From Lentisphaera marina (GTDB lineage: Bacteria > Verrucomicrobiota > Lentisphaeria > Lentisphaerales > Lentisphaeraceae), in the NCBI RefSeq assembly GCF_028745505.1, contig NZ_JAQZZL010000001.1:1671818-1735817 (forward strand): DNA of 64,000 bases. The letters are read 5' to 3'. Each line of letters starts with the position of its first letter. The stretch's first letter is position 1. Positions 35,744-45,965 of this stretch are shown here, in pieces. The translations under genes were made by a program, and so were the position numbers. The notes under the pieces are model-generated. The model searched no databases and was not told where the DNA came from. It worked only from the letters and a program-made list of their open reading frames with translations.

Positions 35744-37233
35744 AGGTTTTACTTACATGGTTAGGCATGACTGATATCCGAGCTTCACAAGGAGAAGAAA
35801 GGTCAGGTCTAGGCCCTATAGCTCAAGCTTGTAAGTCATTGGAGTTTGATAAAGTATTTTTATTGTCTAATTCCAAGAAGGAAGATAATGAAGCGTATTG
35901 CAAATGGCTGCATGAGCAAGCTTCTGTGAAATGCCAAGTTAAAGAAGTTAAACTCAGCAGTCCGACGAACTATGAAGAGATCTTTCTTCAAGCTAAATTA
36001 ATGGTAGAGGAGTTGGGTAAATTATCATCTTCATTGCAGTTCACATACCATTTAAGCCCTGGTACTCCAGCAATGACTTCAGTCTGGCTCTTGATGGCTA
36101 AGACCAATTGGCCGGCCAAGTTAATCGGCTCATCTATAGAGCAGGGGGTTGAGGAAGTGGACATTCCTTTTGATATTGCTTTGGACTATTTGCCTTCTGT
36201 GGACAAGTTGGATAAAAACCTCTCTTTGATGGCCCAAGCCTTACCCCCCGAAGAGCCTGAGTGGAAAGATATAATTCACCGCTCAGAAAAAATGAAATCT
36301 ATCGTATTACGAGCACGTAAAATTGCACAGCATGATATTCCTGTGATTGTACAGGGAGATTCAGGTACAGGTAAAGAGTTGTTTGCTAGAGCCATTCATT
36401 TTTCCAGTAAACGTAGAAATGGCCCTTTGATTTCAGTTAACTGTGGGGCGCTTCCCAAAGATATGGTCGAAGGACAGCTCTTCGGCTATGAGAAAGGAGC
36501 TTTCACTGGAGCTGTTAAAGCGCACAAAGGTTATTTGGAGCAAGCTGACAAAGGAACAATATTTCTCGATGAATTAGGTGAGTTGCCTCTAGATGCCCAA
36601 GTTAAACTTCTCAGAGTTCTACAAGATCAAAAACTTCAGCGTTTAGGTAATGAGTACGAAACGCAAATTAACGTTAGAGTGATTGCAGCGACAAATCGCA
36701 ATCTAATCGAAGAAGTTTCCATAGGGAACTTTCGAGAGGATTTATTTCACCGCCTAGCCGTTGGTTTACTCTATCTACCACCATTGAGAGAGCGATCGGA
36801 GGACATTTTACCTCTAGCAGATTTTATTCTAGAGAGTATTTCAAAAGCTGAAAGAAGTATAAAACATAAGAAAATTTCTGTTTCTGCAAAAAAAATTATA
36901 CAGTCGCACTCCTGGTCAGGAAATGTTCGAGAATTGTGGAATACTCTTTTTAGAGCGGTTATTTGGTCCACTTCAGATACACTTAAATCTAAGGACATAG
37001 AAGAATCAATTCTCCAAATAAAAGCTAAAGATTTCGACGGTGATAATTTTCTTAAGTCATTTATCGACAATGATTTTAGTCTAGATTATGAGGTGGCGAA
37101 CCTGGAGAGGTATTATCTTGAGTTAGCCCTGAAAGAAACGGGTAGAAATAAGTCTAAAGCATCTGAGCTTCTAGGCTTAAAAAATTACCAAACTTTAATA
37201 AATCGATGTAAAAAATATGGAGTGGAGACATGA
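35740..37233 (+). CDS. RtcR-like sigma-54 activator with N-terminal CARF domain
   Basis: The protein has 497 residues. Residues 1-155 form a CARF domain of RtcR type: start MKVLLTWLGMTDIRAS and the ligand-loop segment YHLSPGTPAMTSVW (106-110 SPGTP). Residues 175-410 are a sigma-54 interaction AAA+ domain with Walker A GDSGTGKE (206-213), the sigma-54 contact loop GAFTGA (253-258), Walker B GTIFLDELGE (272-281) and arginine-finger segments 'FREDLFHRL'. Residues 455-495 are a Fis-type HTH (NKSKASELLGLKNYQTLINR). In E. coli, RtcR uses its CARF domain to sense RNA-derived ligands and switches on rtcBA. No rtcA or rtcB is nearby; instead a sigma-54-like promoter precedes the operon at 48848. Regulation of that operon is inferred. 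Confidence 0.9.
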   Translation: MKVLLTWLGMTDIRASQGEERSGLGPIAQACKSLEFDKVFLLSNSKKEDNEAYCKWLHEQASVKCQVKEVKLSSPTNYEEIFLQAKLMVEELGKLSSSLQFTYHLSPGTPAMTSVWLLMAKTNWPAKLIGSSIEQGVEEVDIPFDIALDYLPSVDKLDKNLSLMAQALPPEEPEWKDIIHRSEKMKSIVLRARKIAQHDIPVIVQGDSGTGKELFARAIHFSSKRRNGPLISVNCGALPKDMVEGQLFGYEKGAFTGAVKAHKGYLEQADKGTIFLDELGELPLDAQVKLLRVLQDQKLQRLGNEYETQINVRVIAATNRNLIEEVSIGNFREDLFHRLAVGLLYLPPLRERSEDILPLADFILESISKAERSIKHKKISVSAKKIIQSHSWSGNVRELWNTLFRAVIWSTSDTLKSKDIEESILQIKAKDFDGDNFLKSFIDNDFSLDYEVANLERYYLELALKETGRNKSKASELLGLKNYQTLINRCKKYGVET

Positions 37234-37235
37234 TT

Positions 37236-37251
37236 TGGCACGGAGCTTTCT
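37236..37251 (+). promoter_or_regulatory. Degenerate sigma-54-like promoter before hsdR
   Basis: TTTGGCACGGAGCTTTCT keeps the -24 element TGGCAC, but the -12 element reads TTTCT, lacking the G of the GC doublet. It shares TTGGCACGG with the better site at 48560. It is 13 bp upstream of the hsdR start, which would leave almost no leader, so it may be inactive or a relic. Confidence 0.3.
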
Positions 37252-37263
37252 CTAAGCTCTGGC

Positions 37264-40200
37264 ATGAATTATGAAATTGACATTATGGACTCGAAAAACT
37301 TTGAATTTATTCGATCGTCTCGCCAAGAGCTCGCTGACTTAGCAGGCTTTGCGGAATACTATACTTTTACGGATCCCGCAAGTAGCTTGGTGAAGCTTCG
37401 GTCATTTATAGAACTTGTGGTATTCGATATATATGATTTTAATGGCTTAGCCAAGCCCTTTCGAGCAAGTCTCAATGACCTTCTACATGAAAGTGCATTT
37501 ATAAACGTAACAGACCGTGTCGTTTTGCTGAAGATTGACGCCATACGTAAATATGGTAATCAAGCAGCTCATGGAGAGACAAAAAAGATTACTCCGGGAG
37601 TCGCAAGTTGGCTCGTTAAAGAGAGTTTTGATATAGCTAAATATTATTTTCTAGCTTTAGCAAATGGAGCACAGGAAGATATACCCGTTTATAAAGCTCT
37701 GATTCCTTCAGACAACAAAGAAACAAAGTTGAGTCGTGAGCAGAAGCAACTCAAAGAAGAACTCAAAAAGAAAGAAGAGCTACTCAATAGCACACTTAAG
37801 GAATTAGAACGTGCTCGAGCTAAGGCAGTAGAATTAAATAAAACGGATGCTGAACTTAAAGAGATCAAGGAAAGTTCGCATAGAGTTAGTAATGAACTAG
37901 GTTTTAGTGAAGCCGAAACTCGTAAATATATCATTGATCAAGAGCTTATGGCTGCTGGTTGGGATGTTAACGATCCAGACCAAGTAGGAATAGAGGTTCC
38001 CGTACTTCATCAACCTACAGAGACTGGCGATGGTTACGTAGATTATGTTCTCTGGAATGATGACGGTACACCGCTCGCAGTAGTTGAAGCTAAACGTACA
38101 TCAGTGAATGCGAAGAAAGGAAAAACACAAGCCTATCATTATGCTGAAGGCTTAGAGAAAATGACTGGTCATCGACCTATAATTTTCTTTACAAACGGCT
38201 ACGACATATATTTTTGGGATGACGCAAAAGGAGAAGGTGAAAGACCGGTTTTTGGCTACTATTCTAAAGATTCACTCCAAAGAGTTTATCAACGTACAAA
38301 GCTTCAGAAAAATCTTAATGAACTTCTACCGAATAAGAATATTGCTGGGCGCATGTATCAGATAGAGGCAATTAAGCGTGTTTTTGAACGTTACCAAGAT
38401 AACTTTCGTTCAGCGCTTATCGTACAAGCTACAGGGTCTGGGAAAACACGGGTTTCTATAGCTCTTTGCGAAATGTTAATACGAGCTGGACGAGCCAAAC
38501 GCATTCTTTTTCTCTGCGATCGTAAAGAACTCCGTAAGCAAGCCCATGATAACTTTTCTGAGCATTTACCTGGTGAGCCACGAATACTCTTAAAAAAGAG
38601 TAGTTACGAAGATCTAGATAAACGGATTTATTTTTCAACCTACCCAGGGATGATGAACTGTTATACTAATTTTGACGTTGGCTTTTTTGATCTGATTATC
38701 TCAGACGAATCTCATCGTTCTATTTACAATACCTACCGTGAGTTGTTTGTGTATTTCGATGCGCTGCGTTTGGGGTTAACTGCGACACCTGTGAACTTTA
38801 TCCAACGTAACACTTATAAACTTTTCGGTTGTGAAGAAAGCGATCCAACTTTCTCTTACTCCTATGAAGAAGCCGTAAATAATAAGCCTCCTTATCTCGT
38901 GCCCTACAAGGTTATGAAACACACGACCAAATTTCTTCGTGAAGGCATTAAATATAGTCAGTTAAGCCAGGAAGCAAAAGATCAACTCGACGAACAGGAA
39001 GTTGATTCAGAGGAGATCGATTACACGAAAGAACAAGTCAGTAAAAAAGTCTTCAACCGTGATACGGATGCAAAGATTCTTCGTAACCTAATGGAGAACG
39101 GAATTCGCAATGCCGACGGTACAAGCCTAGGGAAAACTATTATCTTTGCAAGAAATACAGCACATGCAGATTTTCTTAATGAAATATTTTTGGAAGAATA
39201 CCCTCAATACGGAGGCCTGTTTTGTGATGTGATTTCTAATAAAAATCCTCGCTCAGAAAGTCTTATCAATGCTTTCAAAGACCCACAAAGCGAGATGAAG
39301 ATCGCTATTTCCATTGATATGATGGATACGGGTATTGATGTTCCCGAAGTCGTAAATTTAGTTTTTGCTAAACCCGTTAAATCCTATGCAAAGTTCTGGC
39401 AGATGATTGGCCGAGGAACCAGGTTGTGTCCCGAGCTTTTTGGTCCGGGCCAAGATAAAACTCACTTCCAAATCTTTGATCACTGGGGTAATTTTGAGTA
39501 CTTCGAAAGCGAATACGAAGAAAAAGAACCCGCTCAAAGCAAGCCTTTACTGCAGCGTTTATTTGAAGCTCGTGTAGAACTTGCGCAAACAGCGCTTAAA
39601 AAACAAGACCCTACATGTTTCCGTCTCATGCGTGAACTCATTGAACTGGACTTAGCCGATTTACCGGAGAAGACCATACCCGTTCGCGAAAAATGGGCAG
39701 AGAAAAAACATTTACAGAAAGAAGGTGTTCTTCAGGATTTTACTCCTGCAACTCAGTCACTCCTCTTAGGTGATATGGCTCCACTTATGCAATGGCGTAA
39801 AATTAGCCTCAAAGAAACTGCTTACCGCTTAGATCTACTCATAGCAGAATTACAAAAGGAGCTCTTGTTAAAATCAGCCAGTTTCGAAGACTTGAAGCAG
39901 AAGCTCATTGAGTCAGTAAGCTTACTCAAGGTGAACTTGAGTCAGGTTGAAGAGAGAATTGAGACCATTAACAAAGTTAAAGACACAGCTTTTTGGGATT
40001 CAGTGACCATAACTCAACTCGAAGAAGTGCGTAAAGATTTAAGAGCTATTATGCATCTTTCTGCAAAAGCTCGTAGAACGCCTGATCCAAATAAGTTTAT
40101 AAACGTTCGAGACAGTGAAGTCGAGATAGAAGAACACTTTCCAAAACTCGAAGGCTTAGAAGAAGCCGCTTATAGGAATCGAGTTAAATCAGTTCTAGAT

Positions 40201-40650
40201 GATTTATTCGATAATTCACCTGCGCTCAAAAAGATTAGAAATGGCCAGGCTGTAGACATGGAAGAACTCATTGCTTTAACTCAGAAGGTACAATCTCGTG
40301 ATCCTAGTTTGAGATTAGACCGTCTATTGATTCAATTTCCAAATGATGCCCATCGCCTCGATTTGGCTATTCGTCAGGTCATTGGTGTTAATCGCGAAAA
40401 AGTAGAAGAGCTCTTTTCTAACTTTATCGAAAAATACCCAAGTTTAAACGCCCACCAAGTTCGCTTCTTGGATATGCTTCAGCAATACATTGCCGAGCAT
40501 GGAGCGATAAAAATTAACAAACTATGGGAAAAACCCTTTACTGTCCTCAATAACGAAGGAATTGACGGCATTTTCAAAAGAGAAGAGCAGATTGACGATT
40601 TGCTTGAGCTCATACAAAACTCAGAATTTAAAGCTGCGGATGCAGGCTGA
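37264..40650 (+). CDS. hsdR: Type I restriction enzyme R subunit (HsdR)
   Basis: The protein has 1,128 residues. Residues about 10-120 resemble DUF4145, common at the N-terminus of this HsdR branch, followed by a coiled coil (155-215). The PD-(D/E)XK nuclease has GYVDYVLW and VVEAKR near 273. The SF2 translocase has Walker A QATGSGKT near 390, DESH (motif II) near 482, GLTATP, and motifs V-VI DTGIDVPEVVNLVFAKPVKS and 'QMIGRGTRL'. A C-terminal EcoEI-type helical domain binds the methylase. It cuts unmodified DNA after translocation in complex with HsdM and HsdS. All key residues are present. The chosen ATG is at 37264; one at 37288 is also possible. Confidence 0.95.
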   Translation: MNYEIDIMDSKNFEFIRSSRQELADLAGFAEYYTFTDPASSLVKLRSFIELVVFDIYDFNGLAKPFRASLNDLLHESAFINVTDRVVLLKIDAIRKYGNQAAHGETKKITPGVASWLVKESFDIAKYYFLALANGAQEDIPVYKALIPSDNKETKLSREQKQLKEELKKKEELLNSTLKELERARAKAVELNKTDAELKEIKESSHRVSNELGFSEAETRKYIIDQELMAAGWDVNDPDQVGIEVPVLHQPTETGDGYVDYVLWNDDGTPLAVVEAKRTSVNAKKGKTQAYHYAEGLEKMTGHRPIIFFTNGYDIYFWDDAKGEGERPVFGYYSKDSLQRVYQRTKLQKNLNELLPNKNIAGRMYQIEAIKRVFERYQDNFRSALIVQATGSGKTRVSIALCEMLIRAGRAKRILFLCDRKELRKQAHDNFSEHLPGEPRILLKKSSYEDLDKRIYFSTYPGMMNCYTNFDVGFFDLIISDESHRSIYNTYRELFVYFDALRLGLTATPVNFIQRNTYKLFGCEESDPTFSYSYEEAVNNKPPYLVPYKVMKHTTKFLREGIKYSQLSQEAKDQLDEQEVDSEEIDYTKEQVSKKVFNRDTDAKILRNLMENGIRNADGTSLGKTIIFARNTAHADFLNEIFLEEYPQYGGLFCDVISNKNPRSESLINAFKDPQSEMKIAISIDMMDTGIDVPEVVNLVFAKPVKSYAKFWQMIGRGTRLCPELFGPGQDKTHFQIFDHWGNFEYFESEYEEKEPAQSKPLLQRLFEARVELAQTALKKQDPTCFRLMRELIELDLADLPEKTIPVREKWAEKKHLQKEGVLQDFTPATQSLLLGDMAPLMQWRKISLKETAYRLDLLIAELQKELLLKSASFEDLKQKLIESVSLLKVNLSQVEERIETINKVKDTAFWDSVTITQLEEVRKDLRAIMHLSAKARRTPDPNKFINVRDSEVEIEEHFPKLEGLEEAAYRNRVKSVLDDLFDNSPALKKIRNGQAVDMEELIALTQKVQSRDPSLRLDRLLIQFPNDAHRLDLAIRQVIGVNREKVEELFSNFIEKYPSLNAHQVRFLDMLQQYIAEHGAIKINKLWEKPFTVLNNEGIDGIFKREEQIDDLLELIQNSEFKAADAG

Positions 40651-40720
40651 TGAATAAAAAATTAGCCATGCCCCAACATAAGCACAGGCAGCAATACACA
40701 AATTTTAAAAGGATAACAAA

Positions 40721-42256
40721 ATGATTACAGGTCAATTAAAAAATAAAATCGACAACCTCTGGGAAAAATTCTGGACCGGCGGTATTGCCAATCCCATGAC
40801 GGTGATTGAGCAAATTTCTTACCTTATGTTCGCTCGATTACTGGACATGAAGGAAAGCTCTCAGGAGCGTAAGCATCGAAGGCTCGGGACAGAGTTTAAA
40901 AACCGTATTTTTGATGAAAACCAGCAAGGTTTGCGTTGGTCGCAATTCAAACACCTTGGTGGCGAGGCCATGCTCAAAGTCGTACGTGACGAAGTTTTTC
41001 CTTTCTTCCAAGAAGAACTTGCGAACAAAACTTCTTTGGGAGCAACTTTAAAAGATGCACAATTTTCTATTCCAAAGGCAACTCTCTTGGCAGAAGCTGT
41101 GGAGGCTATAGATAAGTTGCCACTGGATCAGGACGATACAAAGGGGAATCTATACGAACACCTTTTATCTAAGCTGACGACGGCAGGTATTAATGGCCAG
41201 TTTCGTACACCACGTCACATTATTCAAACGATGGTTAAATTAGTAGATCCCAAGCCCTACGAAACGATTTGTGATCCAGCTTGCGGCACATCAGGATTTC
41301 TGGCGTCTTCTATGGAGTACCTCACAGAAAAATATACATCTCCAGAGCAGGTGATAGAAGAAGTCGATGAGGAAGGCAATAAATACAAAGTCTATACTGG
41401 CGACCAACTTGAACCTTATCGTGAGCATATAAATAACGATATGTTCCGTGGTTTTGATTTTGACTCCACTATGTTGCGCATTGCTTCAATGAATTTGATG
41501 TTGCACGGTATTGAACCAGCGAATGATAAATCTTGTATCAATTATCAGGATAGTCTTGCTCAAAGCTTTACTGACCGTTATCCACTTGAAGCCAGTGAGC
41601 ACTTCCAGGTGATTTTAGCCAATCCACCATTCAAAGGCAGCCTCGATGATGAAAGTATTCACTCAAGTTTAAAAACAAAAGTAAAGACTAAGAAGACCGA
41701 ATTACTCTTTCTCTTACTTATCCTACGGATGCTCGAAACGGGTGGACGTGCTGCCGTGGTCGTGCCCTCTGGTGTTTCTTTTGGTTCTTCACGAGCTCAT
41801 GTAGGGGTTCGTCAGGCACTCATTGATGAGAATCAGCTCGAAGCTGTGATTTCTCTCCCCTCAGGTGTCTTTAAGCCTTACGCTGGGGTAAATACGGATA
41901 TTCTCATTTTCTCCAAGGGTGGTCGTACTGACAAGGTCTGGTTCTACAATGTCGAAGCGGATGGCTTATCCTTAGATGATAAAAGAACTGAGGTTGACGA
42001 CAACGATCTTCCTGATTTACTCGAGCAATGGGCCAAGCGCGATCCTAAAGCTGAGTCTGATCGTCAAGCTAAATACTTTTATGTTGCTGCAGAGGAAATC
42101 CGTAAAAAGAAATACGATTTATCTTTTTCTCAGTACCAGGCAGTTGAGTACGAAGAAATTGAATATGGTGACCCTCGTAAAATTTTAAACGAGCTAAAAA
42201 CTTTACAAAGTGAAATTGTTTCTGAACTCAATGAGCTCGAAGGTATGTTGGGATGA
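40721..42256 (+). CDS. hsdM: Type I restriction-modification methyltransferase subunit (HsdM)
   Basis: The protein has 511 residues, normal for HsdM. The N-terminal helical domain is followed by the N6-adenine methylase domain with the SAM-binding motif DPACGTSGF near 187 and catalytic motif NPPF (ILANPPFKGS) near 301. A ribosome site AAGGATAAC precedes the ATG. It methylates adenine at the target chosen by HsdS and forms M2S and R2M2S complexes. The stop overlaps the hsdS start (ATGA). Confidence 0.96.
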   Translation: MITGQLKNKIDNLWEKFWTGGIANPMTVIEQISYLMFARLLDMKESSQERKHRRLGTEFKNRIFDENQQGLRWSQFKHLGGEAMLKVVRDEVFPFFQEELANKTSLGATLKDAQFSIPKATLLAEAVEAIDKLPLDQDDTKGNLYEHLLSKLTTAGINGQFRTPRHIIQTMVKLVDPKPYETICDPACGTSGFLASSMEYLTEKYTSPEQVIEEVDEEGNKYKVYTGDQLEPYREHINNDMFRGFDFDSTMLRIASMNLMLHGIEPANDKSCINYQDSLAQSFTDRYPLEASEHFQVILANPPFKGSLDDESIHSSLKTKVKTKKTELLFLLLILRMLETGGRAAVVVPSGVSFGSSRAHVGVRQALIDENQLEAVISLPSGVFKPYAGVNTDILIFSKGGRTDKVWFYNVEADGLSLDDKRTEVDDNDLPDLLEQWAKRDPKAESDRQAKYFYVAAEEIRKKKYDLSFSQYQAVEYEEIEYGDPRKILNELKTLQSEIVSELNELEGMLG

Positions 42257-43449
42257 ATTTAAAAAAAATAGGATCTCTAGTAAAACCGGTTCAGAAGTGG
42301 GATCCACGTAAATGTGAGACAAACAAACTTATCGATTATATAGATATTGCATCTGTAGATAGAGTTAGCAAAACAATTACTGCCCCGACTAAAGTTTTAG
42401 CTCATCAAGCTCCAAGTCGAGCTAAACAATTAATCAATTATGATGACGTTATAGTCTCAACTGTCAGACCAAATTTGAATGGAGTAGCACATAATATTAA
42501 CTTTGATGGAGCTACAGCTTCCACTGGCTATTCTGTTCTACGGCCGAATAGTGACTTGGATGCTAAATATTTATATTATTGGGTTAGAAGTACAAGTTTT
42601 GTTAATGATATGTGCAGAAATACATCAGGAGCTAATTATCCAGCAGTGTCAGATAAAATTGTGAAGAATTCATTTATTCCACTTCCTTCAACTTTAGATG
42701 AGCAGAAGCGCATCGCCGCAATTCTTGACAAGGCAGATGCTTTGCGACGTAAGCAAAAAAAGGCCCTCGACCTCTGCGACGACTTCCTCAAAGCCACCTT
42801 CATCGACATGTTCGGCGACCCCGTCACCAACCCGAAAGGTTGGGAAGTAAAACAAGTAAAAGACTGGATGAAAAAAGGTTACATCTTAGAAGTACAAGAT
42901 GGAAATCATGGTAATCGTCACCCAAAAGTTGTCGACTTTACAATTGAAGGCCTACCCTTTATTGCAGCAAATGTTATTAAGGATGGAAAAATAGACTATG
43001 AAAAATGTTACTACCTCGATGAATCGTGGCTAACCAGATTAAGAATTGGTTTTGCTAAACCCTACGACGTTTTACTTTCACATAAAGGTACTGTTGGTTT
43101 ATCTGCCATTCTCGATGAAACATACGATACATACATATTTAGCCCTCAAACAACTTATTACAGGTTGAATAATAGTAAGATTAAAGAGCATTATCTGAAA
43201 GCTTATTTTGAATCAAATTACTTTCAACAATTATTACACAAAGTTGGTAAGCAATCTACTAGAGTTTATGTGGGCATAACCAAACAAAAAGACTTGCCCT
43301 TAATGCTACCTTCCTTTGCTCTCCAAACTAAATTTGCAGAAATAGCAACAAAAATCGAAGAGCAAAAAATCAAACTACAGCAAAGCCTCGATAAGCTCAA
43401 TGAAAGCTTCAATGCCCTAAGCCAAAGAGCCTTCAAAGGAGAGTTATAA
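42253..43449 (+). CDS. hsdS: Type I restriction-modification specificity subunit (HsdS)
   Basis: The protein has 398 residues with two target-recognition domains (about 1-140 and 200-360) separated by conserved helical spacers. The central spacer DEQKRIAAILDKADALRRKQ followed by 'FIDMFGDPVTNPKGWEV' is typical, and the distal one ends 'LNESFNALSQRAFKGEL'. It sets the bipartite recognition sequence, which cannot be predicted. It is coupled to hsdM by a 4-bp overlap, and the kinase fusion gene starts 5 bp after its stop. Confidence 0.95.
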   Translation: MNLKKIGSLVKPVQKWDPRKCETNKLIDYIDIASVDRVSKTITAPTKVLAHQAPSRAKQLINYDDVIVSTVRPNLNGVAHNINFDGATASTGYSVLRPNSDLDAKYLYYWVRSTSFVNDMCRNTSGANYPAVSDKIVKNSFIPLPSTLDEQKRIAAILDKADALRRKQKKALDLCDDFLKATFIDMFGDPVTNPKGWEVKQVKDWMKKGYILEVQDGNHGNRHPKVVDFTIEGLPFIAANVIKDGKIDYEKCYYLDESWLTRLRIGFAKPYDVLLSHKGTVGLSAILDETYDTYIFSPQTTYYRLNNSKIKEHYLKAYFESNYFQQLLHKVGKQSTRVYVGITKQKDLPLMLPSFALQTKFAEIATKIEEQKIKLQQSLDKLNESFNALSQRAFKGEL

Positions 43450-43454
43450 AGGAG

Positions 43455-45965
43455 ATGAACGAGAGTGAGTACAGTATCATTATTCAAAAAGAGAAAGAGC
43501 GCCTAGGTAATTTAGCTGCAGTTTCTAATATCAAATACTTGGAGAAGATCAGTTTTCAAATATTTGAGGAATATCGTGGCGTGATTAAAAGCGATGATTA
43601 TGTATCTTTACTCATATATTTACTTGCTATGCGTAAGTTTTATGAAGATTCTATCTGGAACGACAGGTTGTGTACAAATGTGATTTTTGGAGAACTTGAT
43701 GAACGTGATATACGCGATCTTGCTGCTGTATGGAGTAGGGATAGTGATGTCGATTTAGATATAGAATATCTGTTTAAAACAAATCATATTTATCGTCATA
43801 CTATTTATATGTTGGATACTGTGAGCATAAGCAGTATCCCCCGAGAAGAATTATATAAATTTTTTATAAAACTGGTAGAGAATCAGCGCACGAGTTCACA
43901 ATTTTGGAACAGCATTTCTCCTCCTTTAGTAGTTGAACTAGCTGTAAAGATATTAGACCCAAAGAGTAGAGAGAGGCTATTTAACCCAGCTTCAGGGTTG
44001 GCCAGTTTCTATATTCAATCACAGATCAAACATAATGCTGATATCTATTTAGATGCTACAGAAATAAATGTAGCCACGGCGAATGTCTCTCGTGCGTTAA
44101 TGAGTTTTTTGAGCCTCTATAAGTACGATATTCAAACAGAAGATGTAACCACTACCTGTTTGCCGAGTAATCATTATGATCTAGCTTTTTCAATACCACC
44201 TTTTTCCTTACGTTTAAATAATTTCCAACGTGAAACACTGGAATTTGGAGAAACTTTTTTTCCTTTTAGGCCTATTAATAAGCATTTAGAGTTTAGCATT
44301 TTAGATAAAATGCTTTCATCCACAAAAAGCCGTATGGCAATTGTTTTGAGACAGGGGACTATTAGGTCTATTCCTGACCGCAAATACATAAACTACCTTT
44401 TAGAAATGGATCTATTGGAAGCAATGATTACTTTGCCACCGAAAATTTTTCCCAATACATCTATTCCGACAGTAATGTTGATAATTAACAAGAATAAGCC
44501 CTCTGTGAAAGAGGATTTGGTACAGGTGACTAACTGTCATACAGTGGCAGATTTTCAGCAGACGGTGGTCGACTATAACACCTCCTGTGGCAGTTTGTGT
44601 ACAATGTATTTAAACAGGTTTGAATTACTAGAATCTGGTTTGGATAAAGCTTTAGATTTATCGATTTATAAACTCCATTCTAATCTAAGAGAAAAAGAGT
44701 ACAGAACATTAGCATCAATTTTGGGCGAAATACCGACGAAACCAACTAGTGGTTTTAAGCTTAACCCATCTGAGTATATAGTGAACTCCAAAGATATTAG
44801 AGATTTAAAATCACTTGATTTAAGTCTAGATTTACATGGAATTCCTTTGTCAGATGTCAGAGAAAGGCGTCGGTACATGAAGCTCCCCAAACATTGCGTA
44901 CTCACAGATATTCAAATGAAGCATTGTGTATGGGTAGACGAGCTTTATAAGGAGACTGTGTACTGTAGCGATACAGTTCACTGTCTTAAAGTCAACCCAG
45001 AAGTCATGAATGCTCGTTATTTAGCGTATTTACTTGAAAATGATAAAGATGTAAAGAAGCAGATAGGGAGTCTGTTTACGGGCGCAGGAATGCCGCGTAT
45101 CCACAAGAGTCAATTTGATAGTATTTTGATACCTGTACCCAATTTAGCAACTCAGAGTCAAGAGTTAGCTGAGTTTCATGATTTACTTATAGAGAAAGAA
45201 CAGATTAAACATGAAGCTAGAATTGAACAACTGACATCAAAAAAGAAACAAGAAGAACATGAGTTCAAGATTGTTAGTACAATTCGTCATAATTTAAGTA
45301 ATAAAGTAGCTCCTATTCGTGCAGATCTTAAATTAATTGAACGCTTTATAAAAGCAGAAGGTTTAGAGCAAGAACCTATAAGGCCAAAACTCAGAGAGGC
45401 AGATGAAGTTCCTCTTGCCACAGAAATCATCATGCGTATGCACAAGAATATGAATTTGATGAACAATGTGCTTGACTCTACCCGTAAAGTTTTAGAACTT
45501 AGATTTGATGAATCTGATTTTAAAGTTGAAAAAACTAGAAGTTTTTTAAAGAAGCGACTTCCGCAGACCAATAGTGGGGACTCGTACCAACTATTAATAA
45601 ATGAAGAAGATCCTAAATTATTGATCCACCCAGAATCTTTTTTAGAAGTTTTCGATCAGCTGATTAAAAATGCACGTACACATGCTTTTACAGAAGGTGG
45701 TGAAAATCTGATAGAGATCAACATCGAAGATCAAGGAAAGGATGTCCAGATAACTTGTTTTAATACGGGTAAACCTTTTCCAAAAGACTTTACCGCAGAA
45801 GACTTTTTGAGCATTAATGTTAAATCACAAAGTAGCGAAGGTACTGGTATTGGAGGCTATTATATTGCTCGAACTCTTCAGGCTCATAAGGCTAAACTTG
45901 AAATAAAACCAAGTGTCAATGGAACGGAATTTATAATGATTTTCCCTAAAAAGGAGGAAGGATAA
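43455..45965 (+). CDS. Methylase-like / specificity-like / histidine-kinase fusion protein
   Basis: The protein has 836 residues with an unusual order. Residues about 1-150 resemble the HsdM N-terminal helices. Residues 150-345 look like an N6-adenine methylase in which motif I is NPASGLA (177-183) instead of DPACGTG and motif IV is SIPPF (246-250) instead of NPPF, so catalysis is doubtful. Residues 415-600 resemble an HsdS target-recognition domain ('MPRIHKSQFDSILIPVPN'). Residues 605-836 form a histidine kinase: phospho-acceptor TIRHNLSNKVAPI (His612), N-box DQLIKNARTHA (Asn739) and ATP-lid GTGIGGYYIA. The gene lies 5 bp after hsdS and overlaps the receiver gene by 1 bp. A role as a DNA-state sensor feeding the receiver protein is inference. 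Confidence 0.85.
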   Translation: MNESEYSIIIQKEKERLGNLAAVSNIKYLEKISFQIFEEYRGVIKSDDYVSLLIYLLAMRKFYEDSIWNDRLCTNVIFGELDERDIRDLAAVWSRDSDVDLDIEYLFKTNHIYRHTIYMLDTVSISSIPREELYKFFIKLVENQRTSSQFWNSISPPLVVELAVKILDPKSRERLFNPASGLASFYIQSQIKHNADIYLDATEINVATANVSRALMSFLSLYKYDIQTEDVTTTCLPSNHYDLAFSIPPFSLRLNNFQRETLEFGETFFPFRPINKHLEFSILDKMLSSTKSRMAIVLRQGTIRSIPDRKYINYLLEMDLLEAMITLPPKIFPNTSIPTVMLIINKNKPSVKEDLVQVTNCHTVADFQQTVVDYNTSCGSLCTMYLNRFELLESGLDKALDLSIYKLHSNLREKEYRTLASILGEIPTKPTSGFKLNPSEYIVNSKDIRDLKSLDLSLDLHGIPLSDVRERRRYMKLPKHCVLTDIQMKHCVWVDELYKETVYCSDTVHCLKVNPEVMNARYLAYLLENDKDVKKQIGSLFTGAGMPRIHKSQFDSILIPVPNLATQSQELAEFHDLLIEKEQIKHEARIEQLTSKKKQEEHEFKIVSTIRHNLSNKVAPIRADLKLIERFIKAEGLEQEPIRPKLREADEVPLATEIIMRMHKNMNLMNNVLDSTRKVLELRFDESDFKVEKTRSFLKKRLPQTNSGDSYQLLINEEDPKLLIHPESFLEVFDQLIKNARTHAFTEGGENLIEINIEDQGKDVQITCFNTGKPFPKDFTAEDFLSINVKSQSSEGTGIGGYYIARTLQAHKAKLEIKPSVNGTEFIMIFPKKEEG

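Noticed and set aside
35740..37233. Ordinary RtcR controlling an RNA-repair operon
   Set aside because: No rtcA or rtcB gene occurs in the window, and the only well-spaced sigma-54 site seen precedes the 48848 operon.
43455..45965. Second active hsdM subunit
   Set aside because: Motif IV reads SIPPF and motif I NPASGLA, and a histidine kinase is fused to it. I treat it as a sensor rather than a working methylase.
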